Translations under genes and position numbers: made by a program
Origin: a virus
Length of the DNA: 39,801 nt
Strand: one strand, 5' to 3'
IMG/VR virus record: IMGVR_UViG_3300030101_004212
Span: 1 to 39,801 of that record
Notes under the pieces: generated by a model
Seen by the model: only the letters and a program-made list of their open reading frames with translations
What the model was told of the DNA's origin: nothing
Databases searched by the model: none
In this document: in pieces, positions 9,997 through 17,358 of the stretch
Position numbering within the stretch: the stretch's first letter is position 1
Layout of the letters: the number at the start of each line of letters is the position of its first letter

Positions 9997-12642
9997 ATGG
10001 CAAATAACCCACTGAAAGAAAACATCAACGAACTACAAGACGGCGACCATTTGTTGTCGCCTACACTGACAAACCTGTACGAAGGGTTGCACGGCAACGG
10101 CATTCTATTGACCGAAGACACTGCTTTTGCTGACACTGACCGCAACAATCCAGCCAACCTTGGTGGGGCTATGAGTCAAGGTGCCAACGCCAGTAAGGTT
10201 GTTGTCAAACCCTTCCAAGCCATTCTAAATGGTGTGCTGTACGATTTTGGTGGGGGTTCCAATATCACTTTGGATTTAGCGGTTGGAAGCAGCGACATTT
10301 TAGACGGTGAATCAATCGTAGCATTGACCAGCGGGCAAGAGTGTTTGTTCGTTGTTATTGCCACACCACTTGGTGTAAAGGTCACGCAAACGACAAGAAT
10401 CACCACAGCCGCAGGCGCTTACCCTTCAATCAGTGGCTCAGCCGCTTCGTACCTAAGCGACTTGACTTCCAGTGGTAGTACACCTCCACCAAACGGAGCA
10501 CTCGCCAACCAACAATCAACTGTGATTGGCAGCATCCGTGCAACCAACAGCGGCGGTACTACGCACGGTGCAGGTATTCAAGCACTCAGCGAGTTCAACG
10601 ACCATCGCACATTCATTCGCACATCACCCGTGTACTTGACGACGGCATCCAGCAACTCGGCTGGAACAGCGGGTATCAACGACCACACAACCTTGGCGCA
10701 AATACACGGCAGTGGCTTGCACGGCAACTTTGGAGACGCTGGTGTGTTGTGGCAATCACTCAACAGTGGTGGCGAGACCATGCTCTACTACTCACGCAAA
10801 GACAGTTCAAACCGCCACACTCACCTGCTTGGTCCCACCAACATCAATGTGTCAAGTCCCGGCAGCAATCAAACCTTCACTTTTGACAGCGACCAAGTGT
10901 TTGTTCTTACGGCTTCTACAACCATCAACCTCAACCCCAGCGGTACATTCCCACCCGGCCATGCTGTGTTCGTCAGTGTGCCCAGCGGCAGCACAGTGAC
11001 CTTTGACAGCACAGGGCTCAACACAGCCGTCGCTGCTGGCGATGCGGTCATGTTCGCCTACGACGGTAGCAACTGGAAGAAGGTGCTTTACAGCAGCACT
11101 GTGGCTACAACATCCAGTGGCGCAAGTGGGCGTGTACAACTCTCCGACGGCGCAGGTGGTTTCACCAGCGATGCCGCTTTATTTTTCACGGCAGGTACGC
11201 CCGACACGCTTACTGTTGACGGTAAGTTGAATGTCACTGGCTTGATTGACCCCACCGGGCTTGTCATTGACGAGAAGGCGAATGTCGCAGCAACAGGGCA
11301 CACCACGGCTGCTGGCAAAGGTTTACTGTGGGTCAAGAACGACGCACCAAACAGACTGTACTTCACGGACGATGCTGGCACAGACAAAAAGGTGATACAC
11401 GCCACCGATAGCGTGACTGAACTCAGCGATGTTAGCAACGCTGGCAGTGGTGCAATCATCACTGCTGGCGAGCGTACAACAGTCAGTGGTGCCAGCGGTG
11501 CTAACGGCATCCTCAAGTCTAACGGTAGCGGTACGGTGTCCGCTGCTGTAGCCAACACCGACTATCAAAAGGTACTTGCCGAAGGAGGGTTTGTTGACGG
11601 TGACAAAACAAAGTTGGATGGCATCGCTTCGGGTGCTACTGCAAGCGCAGGTACAGTAACAAGCATAGCAACCTCAGCACCTATCACGGGCGGGACAATT
11701 ACAGGTACCGGTACAATTGGTATCAGTGCTGCTACAACAAGCGCCGCTGGTTCTATGTCTTCGGCTGACAAAACCAAGTTAGATGGTATAGAAGCGAACG
11801 CAGATGTGACAGATGCAACCAATGTAAACGCTGCGGGTGCAATCATGAATAGCGATGTCGCTACAAAAGGACAAATCATCGTAGGCGATGGTTCGGGTGA
11901 CCCTACCATACTGAGTGTCGGTACCAACGGTCATGTCTTGACGGCTGATAGCGCTGAAGCGTCGGGTGTCAAGTGGGCGGCGGCTTCCGGTGGTTCATCA
12001 TATTCAGACGCAAACGCTATCGCCGCTGTTGAAGGTGAGTCAACGCTCGCTCTTACAGGTGATGTTGGAATAGGCGGGACTGAAACCGGCACGCGTTTCT
12101 ATGTTGAAGAAACAACCGACAACTTCCCTGTTCGCATTCGCGGTTTAGAAGGGAACATACGAACAAACAAATTCGCTCACATTCAAATTCAAAATGACAA
12201 CTCCTCGCCACCATCATCGGCGGCGTTTGATGACCCGGTGTGGCAAATAGGGCAACGAGATGGCGGTCAATTTGACATAGCGTTTGGCAACATTTCCACG
12301 CAACTTGTCCCCGGTTCAAAAGCCATCCTCTCGTTGTCGCGCGCAACCGTCACCGACGAAACATCAGCACCGCAGATTGGTTTCTTCGGAACAACAGCGG
12401 CGGCAAAGACAGCGGTAGCCGCGCTTGGCGCGCTCACTAACACCGGCGTGCTTGGCACACAGGCCGTAGCACCCGAATCACCTCCACAACCAGCCGCCGA
12501 CCTCGCCTCAACACAAGGCGCCATTGACAATCTCCAACTAAAACTTGATGCTTTTATCACGCAACAAGCGACGAACAACAATAACCTCCAAGTAAAATTA
12601 GACGCGCTTATCGCATCGTTGAGCAATTTAGGTTTGGTGTGA
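9997..12642 (+). CDS. Tail fibre protein with phage-type collagen-free repeats
   Basis: An 881-residue protein with a strong ribosome binding site (GAGGTGA, 7 bases before the ATG). The N-terminal region, about 1-370, is beta-rich and probably attaches to the baseplate. Residues about 530-670 carry two copies of a DKTKLDGI module and then phrases such as GQIIVGDGSGDPTIL and GHVLTADSAEASGVKW that are common in tail fibres of marine bacteriophages. The end has GFFGTT, an Ala/Pro-rich linker and a heptad-like LQLKLDAFI...LQVKLDALI segment finishing in LSNLGLV, a typical trimerising fibre C-terminus. Base composition becomes more GC-rich, with GCGCGC words, in the last roughly 400 bases. This suggests module exchange. 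The role would be host recognition. Confidence 0.8.
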   Translation: MANNPLKENINELQDGDHLLSPTLTNLYEGLHGNGILLTEDTAFADTDRNNPANLGGAMSQGANASKVVVKPFQAILNGVLYDFGGGSNITLDLAVGSSDILDGESIVALTSGQECLFVVIATPLGVKVTQTTRITTAAGAYPSISGSAASYLSDLTSSGSTPPPNGALANQQSTVIGSIRATNSGGTTHGAGIQALSEFNDHRTFIRTSPVYLTTASSNSAGTAGINDHTTLAQIHGSGLHGNFGDAGVLWQSLNSGGETMLYYSRKDSSNRHTHLLGPTNINVSSPGSNQTFTFDSDQVFVLTASTTINLNPSGTFPPGHAVFVSVPSGSTVTFDSTGLNTAVAAGDAVMFAYDGSNWKKVLYSSTVATTSSGASGRVQLSDGAGGFTSDAALFFTAGTPDTLTVDGKLNVTGLIDPTGLVIDEKANVAATGHTTAAGKGLLWVKNDAPNRLYFTDDAGTDKKVIHATDSVTELSDVSNAGSGAIITAGERTTVSGASGANGILKSNGSGTVSAAVANTDYQKVLAEGGFVDGDKTKLDGIASGATASAGTVTSIATSAPITGGTITGTGTIGISAATTSAAGSMSSADKTKLDGIEANADVTDATNVNAAGAIMNSDVATKGQIIVGDGSGDPTILSVGTNGHVLTADSAEASGVKWAAASGGSSYSDANAIAAVEGESTLALTGDVGIGGTETGTRFYVEETTDNFPVRIRGLEGNIRTNKFAHIQIQNDNSSPPSSAAFDDPVWQIGQRDGGQFDIAFGNISTQLVPGSKAILSLSRATVTDETSAPQIGFFGTTAAAKTAVAALGALTNTGVLGTQAVAPESPPQPAADLASTQGAIDNLQLKLDAFITQQATNNNNLQVKLDALIASLSNLGLV

Positions 12643-12643
12643 T

Positions 12644-12832
12644 TCACCTTGTGAACGGTGAGCGCTTCTTCTTGAAAGCGCTGTCCACCCAAAAGTGCCC
12701 GCACTCTCTACACTGCCATAGGCTGATACGCTTCTTGTCGCCATCCAAGTACCTACCTTGGATTCGTCGTGGAATGTGCTCGTGCCCGCAAGCACGGCAC
12801 TTGACACGCATTTTGTCAAGCAGGCGTCCCAT
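12644..12832 (-). CDS. Small zinc-ribbon protein
   Basis: A 62-residue basic protein with two CxxC knuckles, Cys12/Cys15 and Cys41/Cys44, 25 residues apart: a classical zinc ribbon. The ATG at 12832 overlaps the chaperonin stop by one base (TGATG); a GTG one codon upstream is also possible. It is the last gene of the leftward operon and its TGA lies one base from the end of the oppositely oriented tail fibre gene. Zinc ribbons of this size usually bind nucleic acid or transcription and replication proteins; the partner cannot be read from the sequence. Confidence 0.7.
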   Translation of the reverse strand: MGRLLDKMRVKCRACGHEHIPRRIQGRYLDGDKKRISLWQCRECGHFWVDSAFKKKRSPFTR

Positions 12833-14313
12833 CACTCACCACGCCTGCCGATAACATCGTCAATGCGTAGAATGGCTGTAGCGACCTCAGTAGCGCTTGT
12901 GATAGCGCTGCGCACCAGCGACTTGGGTTCTCGTACACCCAACTCTTTCATGCACGCAATACCGCCGTTCTCAACATCCGGGCCCATCGTACCACCAGCG
13001 TGGCGCATAGCAAGAATGGTGTCCAGTGCATCATGACCGGCGTTCTCAGCGATGGTGCCGGGAATGCTCTCCAATGCGTCAGCAAAGGACTCAATCGCCA
13101 TTTGAGCACGCCCACCAATGGTGGATGCGTTCTCACGCAGGTGCATCGCTGTCATGAGGTAAGCAACCCCACCACCGTACACTGTAGTGTCGCCGTTAGC
13201 AACAAGCGACACAACACCCAGTGCGTCGTCAAAACCACGCTGTACTTCGTCAAGCGTGGACTGAGTGGCACCGAAGAGAACAAGTGTGGCTTCCCCACCC
13301 TGTTCTTTCATAATACCGTTGACAAACAAGTACGCTACATCGTTGTACTCTCTTCGCTCAATGTTGCCCAATTGACACACCATGTCGTCTTCGGGTGAGT
13401 GGTAAATTTCAGCACCGAGTTCGCTTGATAGGCGCTTCATCGTACTCTCGGGTAAGCGTCGGCACACAGCGATACCTGCCTTGCGTAAGTACGAAACCAC
13501 AGTGTCATGCACACCGTCTCGCACAAAGACAACCTTCGGCTTAGCGGCGACCACTTTCTTGGCCGCATCAAGCAAATGTTGACGGTCAGCGTTCTTCACA
13601 CTACTGTAGGAAGTGGCGTCAACCTGCACCTGCATGTTGGCTTTCTGTTGTTCTTCTTCCAAACCGCAGTTGAGAAGGAGGATGTGTGGGGGGCTCTCCG
13701 GTATGCTCTCCTGTCCGAGCAAGTCTTTGTTGACAACCACGCCGTTGAATAAATATGAATCACTCAACGAACCACCGGGTGCTGCGAGCATGCGCACCTT
13801 ACCGACATCACCCACAGCGTTGATGGTGTCCACACACAGTTGAGCCACTTGCTCTTCGGACGCCTCAAGCGACTTACCGGTGATAGCGGTACGAGCGATG
13901 TCCGCCAGCGATTCTTTGTTGAGAGGCGCTGAGAACGAGGCCAAGAATGCACGGGACTCATTCATGGCGTGAATGTAGCCCTTGTTGATAACATTCGGGT
14001 GCAGGCCCTTGTCAAACAACGCCTCGGCATTAGCGAGCAACTGACCAGCCAACACAACACTACTTGTCGTACCGTCGTGGCAGTTGGCCTCTTGCATTTT
14101 GGAGACTTCCACAATCATTTTCGCAGCAGGGTGAGCGCTGTCAAGTTCACGCAAAATGGTGGCACCGTCGTTGGTGACAATGACATTTCCGCCACCGTCA
14201 ACCATCATCTTGTCCATACCCATCGGGCCCAGTGTTGTCCTCACCGTTCCTACGATTCGCTTCGCTGCTTCAATGTTCATTCGTTGTGCGCTATGGTTCT
14301 TGTTTTCACTCAT
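12832..14313 (-). CDS. Group II chaperonin (thermosome-like)
   Basis: A 493-residue ATP-driven protein-folding ring subunit. Visible hallmarks are TLGPMGMDK (27-35), NDGATIL (48-54), DGTTSSVVLAG with catalytic Asp80, an FDDAL element with a second conserved Asp, GGG before the C-terminal equatorial domain, ENAG, and the C-terminal LRIDDVI. It differs from cellular thermosomes (about 540-550 residues) in lacking most of the N-terminal extension and the Gly/Met-rich C-terminal tail. It also has His79 in place of the usual Gly before DGTT, and GGGVAY where GGGAxE is usual. The chosen ATG overlaps the exonuclease stop (ATGA) and follows GAGGTGGA. It probably folds viral virion or replication proteins, or mixes with host subunits. 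Confidence 0.93.
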   Translation of the reverse strand: MSENKNHSAQRMNIEAAKRIVGTVRTTLGPMGMDKMMVDGGGNVIVTNDGATILRELDSAHPAAKMIVEVSKMQEANCHDGTTSSVVLAGQLLANAEALFDKGLHPNVINKGYIHAMNESRAFLASFSAPLNKESLADIARTAITGKSLEASEEQVAQLCVDTINAVGDVGKVRMLAAPGGSLSDSYLFNGVVVNKDLLGQESIPESPPHILLLNCGLEEEQQKANMQVQVDATSYSSVKNADRQHLLDAAKKVVAAKPKVVFVRDGVHDTVVSYLRKAGIAVCRRLPESTMKRLSSELGAEIYHSPEDDMVCQLGNIERREYNDVAYLFVNGIMKEQGGEATLVLFGATQSTLDEVQRGFDDALGVVSLVANGDTTVYGGGVAYLMTAMHLRENASTIGGRAQMAIESFADALESIPGTIAENAGHDALDTILAMRHAGGTMGPDVENGGIACMKELGVREPKSLVRSAITSATEVATAILRIDDVIGRRGE

Positions 14314-14921
14314 TTCCAATCCACCTCAATGTCAATAATTGAACCGTCCTCCAAGGAACGGCTCTTGACTATGCCGTTGTCGCATCCGTACTTGTACAAG
14401 TCGTATGTGAGTTGACAATCTTTGAGGCAGTACTCCGCCACTTCAAGGTATTGTCCGTTACGCCACGCTTCCGGGGCTTCCACGCTTGACATGCTCTTAC
14501 CAATGTCAAGGGTCGTGCGTGCGAGAACCTCCAGCGCTGTAGCCACATTCCCTGTCGCTAAACCAGCCTTGCTTACGAGCAACTTTGTGTCAATGATGCT
14601 ATCAGCCTTACTCATCAAGTCGCCTGCTGTCCAACAGTCAAGCGCTGCATTGAGCACAGGCAAGTCAAATTTGCGAATGTTGTGCCCAAGAATGCGACCG
14701 CCGCTATCAATGTGCTTCTGCAAGTGCTCACCCAAGTCACGGGGGTGAAGTGGATGAACAGTAGCACCGACCATCTCAATGTCTTCTTTGCTGAAAATAT
14801 GCCCTTCGTTGCCATCCCATGTGCCAACAACGGTTGGCTCAAACAACGAGTGCTTGTCCCAGCCACCAATCTCCCATGAGTAGTTGCCCGTTTCAATGTC
14901 CAATGCCATAATGTCGCTCAT
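14310..14921 (-). CDS. DEDD-family 3'-5' exonuclease (DnaQ-like)
   Basis: A 203-residue stand-alone RNase H-fold exonuclease. Exo I is ALDIETG with Asp8 and Glu10, Exo II is GHNIRKFDLPVL with Asn81 and Asp86, and Exo III is YCLKD with Tyr164 and Asp168 (DEDDy type). It would remove nucleotides from 3' ends in proofreading, repair or end processing. It overlaps genes on both sides by ATGA, so it is translated with the helicase-like ATPase and the chaperonin. The viral PolB has its own exonuclease domain with all four acidic residues, so this enzyme probably has a separate task. Confidence 0.85.
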   Translation of the reverse strand: MSDIMALDIETGNYSWEIGGWDKHSLFEPTVVGTWDGNEGHIFSKEDIEMVGATVHPLHPRDLGEHLQKHIDSGGRILGHNIRKFDLPVLNAALDCWTAGDLMSKADSIIDTKLLVSKAGLATGNVATALEVLARTTLDIGKSMSSVEAPEAWRNGQYLEVAEYCLKDCQLTYDLYKYGCDNGIVKSRSLEDGSIIDIEVDWK

Positions 14922-16327
14922 GCGTCAACCTCCTTCAAGCGGATGTACACAGTTGCACCGTCCTTGGCTGCATCAAATAAATGCGCCGCCCAGTCATTGA
15001 ATTTCTTGAACGCTGTTGGGCGAGTGATGTGATGGTTTGCTTGAAATTGTTTGAGCACGGCGCTCTTCTTCCGCCAGCCCTCGCCACGCTTGTCCAACTC
15101 CACGGGTGAAATGTTGTTGTAAGCCTCCAACCAATCCTTACGGTGATTCTCTTTTTCCATTTTCTTGGCACCGACTTCAACCTCACCTTCAAGCCATTGG
15201 ATGAGGTTCTTGAACAGGTCGTAAAGAATGTCCTTTGCCATGTCCAAGTGGTCGCCCGTGACCACCCATGTGTCGTCCATCATGGCGATGTGCGTAGCGA
15301 GGATAACGGAGTAGTTCTCCATAGCGGGTACAAAGGATGCCACGACATCAGCGATAGCAAAGTTCAGCCCTTCAAGCAGGCTGTAGAAGTCTTCCACGAC
15401 ATCGTAGGTAGCGGCGTAGTAGGACTCGTCCGCTGTGAACATCTCGTACATGACTGATTGAACAGCGTCCTCTTGCTCTTCACGAGTCATTTCATTCGTC
15501 CACTCCGTGTATGTCGTTTCAGTGAGTGCCAGTACACGGTCACGCAAACGCTTCTCCAAGGACTTGAAGTAGTCAACGATTTCATCGTAAGAAACGATGC
15601 CATCCTTAGCCTTACGATACGAGCGATTCATACGCACTTGACTGACCTTCTGCCTACGGTCCATGTCCCAGTGCGACCAGTACAACAGCACACGCTGGAA
15701 AATACCCTTGGTTAGCACATACTCCTTCACCCCCTTGGGCGGGTAGGTAGTAATCCACAATGATGCAAGCGACTCGGTTTCAATGCGTCGCCCGCTCAAG
15801 TGTTTCACGAGAATGTTGCTGTTGCTCCCAATCGGGTTACACGCTGACTGTAAGTACAGCACTGTCTCTTGGCTGTGCTTACCGGGGTTGAGGATGATAC
15901 TGCCTTCGTCAAAGTTGAGGGCCTTTTGACCACCGAGCATACCTTGTGTTTCAACAGTGACCTGCTCCTTCTTCCCATCCTCGCCCTCTACCCACTCACT
16001 TGTGACACCACCAATCAGCCCTGCATCCGAGCCACTGGTGTACGCATCGCTGGCGAGACCACAATCATTGAGCACATCACCCACGAACTCCCAAGCAATT
16101 GACTTACCTGTACGGGATGGCTGAATCCAAAAAGCGTGAACACGAGGGTCAAGGTGCGTAGCGTCCCAAGGAATACGAACATACGGTGCGGCAATCTGTC
16201 CTTGAATGAAAAAGAAAGAAAGCATAGCCGGAATGTCATTGTCAATACTCACTTTGCCAAATTCTTGCACATATCCCTTGAAGAAGGGGTACTTGTTCAC
16301 TGCGGCATACTCGGTTGCTTTTCTCAT
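14918..16327 (-). CDS. AAA+/P-loop ATPase, probable replicative helicase
   Basis: A 469-residue protein. A P-loop-like QPSRTGKS near residues 69-76 is followed by a Walker B-like ALNFDEGS near 142, a polar sensor segment (LWITTYPPKG) and an Arg-finger-like GIFQRVLLYWS. The C-terminus (KKSAVLKQFQANHH...) looks like a winged helix. This arrangement resembles virus and plasmid helicases of the DUF3987/SF3 type. The first Walker A residue is Gln instead of Gly or Ala. It starts at ATG 16327 after GGTGAG and about 33 bases from a TATATAAA element, so it probably begins a transcript with exonuclease, chaperonin and zinc ribbon. The helicase role is inferred from the ATPase motifs and neighbouring replication genes. 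Confidence 0.6.
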   Translation of the reverse strand: MRKATEYAAVNKYPFFKGYVQEFGKVSIDNDIPAMLSFFFIQGQIAAPYVRIPWDATHLDPRVHAFWIQPSRTGKSIAWEFVGDVLNDCGLASDAYTSGSDAGLIGGVTSEWVEGEDGKKEQVTVETQGMLGGQKALNFDEGSIILNPGKHSQETVLYLQSACNPIGSNSNILVKHLSGRRIETESLASLWITTYPPKGVKEYVLTKGIFQRVLLYWSHWDMDRRQKVSQVRMNRSYRKAKDGIVSYDEIVDYFKSLEKRLRDRVLALTETTYTEWTNEMTREEQEDAVQSVMYEMFTADESYYAATYDVVEDFYSLLEGLNFAIADVVASFVPAMENYSVILATHIAMMDDTWVVTGDHLDMAKDILYDLFKNLIQWLEGEVEVGAKKMEKENHRKDWLEAYNNISPVELDKRGEGWRKKSAVLKQFQANHHITRPTAFKKFNDWAAHLFDAAKDGATVYIRLKEVDA

Positions 16328-16356
16328 TTTCTCACCGTACCTCTCTTTATTGGTGC

Positions 16357-16364
16357 TTTATATA
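16357..16364 (-). promoter_or_regulatory. TATA-box promoter (P1) of helicase-exonuclease-chaperonin operon
   Basis: On the - strand this reads TTGAGTCCTATATAAAGCA with the TATATAAA core at these positions, matching the element seen at four other sites in the window. The core centre is about 33 bases from the ATG at 16327. Archaeal transcription normally starts 25-27 bases downstream of the TATA centre, which predicts a leader of a few bases. Two further TATA-like boxes lie upstream at 16398-16408 and 16433-16440, so this gap may hold tandem promoters. Confidence 0.75.
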
Positions 16365-16432
16365 GGACTCAACTTGAATAAAATCTGTTTTTGGTTTCTT
16401 TAAATATACTTCAATAAAATTTTGTGATGCCG

Positions 16433-16440
16433 CTTTATAT
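16433..16440 (-). promoter_or_regulatory. Second TATA-like element abutting a stop codon
   Basis: The - strand reads TGATATAAAGCGGC. The TGA is the stop codon of the ERCC4 nuclease gene and runs directly into an ATATAAAG box with the conserved GC after it. The 112-base gap to the next gene also holds TATATTTAAAG at 16398-16408. Either box could start a longer-leader transcript of the helicase-like operon. No small reading frame starts between the boxes and P1. The rest of the gap is AT-rich without other visible structure. Confidence 0.4.
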
Positions 16441-17138
16441 CAGCGCCTCACGCTGCGCTCAATGTGAACTGGCTCTTCACTGCTAAGCACGCGCACTATC
16501 ATGCTTCTTTTTCGGTCGCCTAACCCCTTGACTTGTTTCAACGCCTCGGGAAACGCCATCTCCTCTATGCTCCCGCACTTTGCGAGTAAACGGTCAGCCA
16601 AGTCAGCACCGATGCCCGGTATCGTAAGTAACATGTCCTTGCGTACATCGTTCGTGGACACACGGCGTACAGCCTTCGCTCCGTGGCTGCTGGCTGGCTT
16701 GTGCAACTTGTCGTGCAATTTGATAACGAACAGCGCCGCTTCGCTCATGTTCGGTGTGAAGAATACTTGACAATCAAAGTCGGACATGACCCGAGCGATG
16801 GTACCGAGCAACTGATTCTGCACAGCCGTGTGTGTCAAACGCTTACCGTTGTTCTTCGCCATGGCGATGTACTTCGCTATGCTACCGTGAATGAGAAGAA
16901 AGAAGCGCTCGTAATTAGCGTCCATGTTCTCCAATTGCCGCCACAAATGTCCGCTGTGAAGAGATTGAAGAAAGTCTCCAATGCTCTTTGCTTCTACACA
17001 AGCAGCGCCCAGTAAGTAGTCACCAACAACAAGTGTTTGCCTCGCAACTGCAAGACCAGCCTTGTCTGCTTTACGCTGAATAGACTCACACAGGGGTCCT
17101 CTTTCGTTGCTGTCAATTATCAAGTCCGGCTTAGGCAT
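16440..17138 (-). CDS. ERCC4/XPF-family structure-specific nuclease
   Basis: A 232-residue protein made of an N-terminal ERCC4 nuclease domain and a C-terminal tandem helix-hairpin-helix domain. Nuclease elements are IDSNERG (Asp9, Glu12), GDY (39-41) and VEAKSIGDF (Glu49, Lys51, Asp55). The usual ERKxxxD signature is EAKxxxD here, with Arg replaced by Ala50. The HhH part contains LLTIPGIGADLADRLL and VKGLGDRKR. XPF/Mus81 enzymes cut branched DNA such as flaps and forks; a single polypeptide of this size would work as a homodimer like archaeal XPF. AGGAGG lies 7 bases before the ATG, and the first 8 bases overlap the upstream zinc protein gene. It probably resolves replication or recombination intermediates. 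Confidence 0.85.
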   Translation of the reverse strand: MPKPDLIIDSNERGPLCESIQRKADKAGLAVARQTLVVGDYLLGAACVEAKSIGDFLQSLHSGHLWRQLENMDANYERFFLLIHGSIAKYIAMAKNNGKRLTHTAVQNQLLGTIARVMSDFDCQVFFTPNMSEAALFVIKLHDKLHKPASSHGAKAVRRVSTNDVRKDMLLTIPGIGADLADRLLAKCGSIEEMAFPEALKQVKGLGDRKRSMIVRVLSSEEPVHIERSVRR

Positions 17139-17358
17139 GGTCTTTCCTCCTGTGGGTCTTACAGTACTCGCTTTTGTAGTCTCTCCACTTACTGCATCGT
17201 TTACTTTTGCAGTTCAAAGCAACACACCGCATTGAATCTTCGGGTCCTCGCTGACGGCAAATGTGACACACATGCGGGTAGTCGTCAGGCATGTTGTTGT
17301 AGCGAGAACTGCTACTCATCCAATCACCGCACATGGTACACTTCACTCTCGGCATCAT
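17131..17358 (-). CDS. Cys-rich zinc-binding protein
   Basis: A 75-residue protein with eight Cys and a His arranged as Cys7/Cys10, Cys31/Cys34, then Cys45, Cys50, Cys55, Cys66 and His69. This suggests two zinc sites: a ribbon and a compact second knuckle. Two adjacent ATGs (17358 and 17355) both overlap the primase stop (ATGA or TGATG); either could be used. It lies between primase and ERCC4 nuclease genes in a coupled string and probably binds nucleic acid or a replication protein. The family was not recognised. Confidence 0.65.
   Translation of the reverse strand: MMPRVKCTMCGDWMSSSSRYNNMPDDYPHVCHICRQRGPEDSMRCVALNCKSKRCSKWRDYKSEYCKTHRRKDHA

Noticed and set aside
13990-14090. Loss of the chaperonin catalytic Asp because GDGTT is altered
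   Set aside because: Only the Gly is changed (HDGTT); Asp80 is present.
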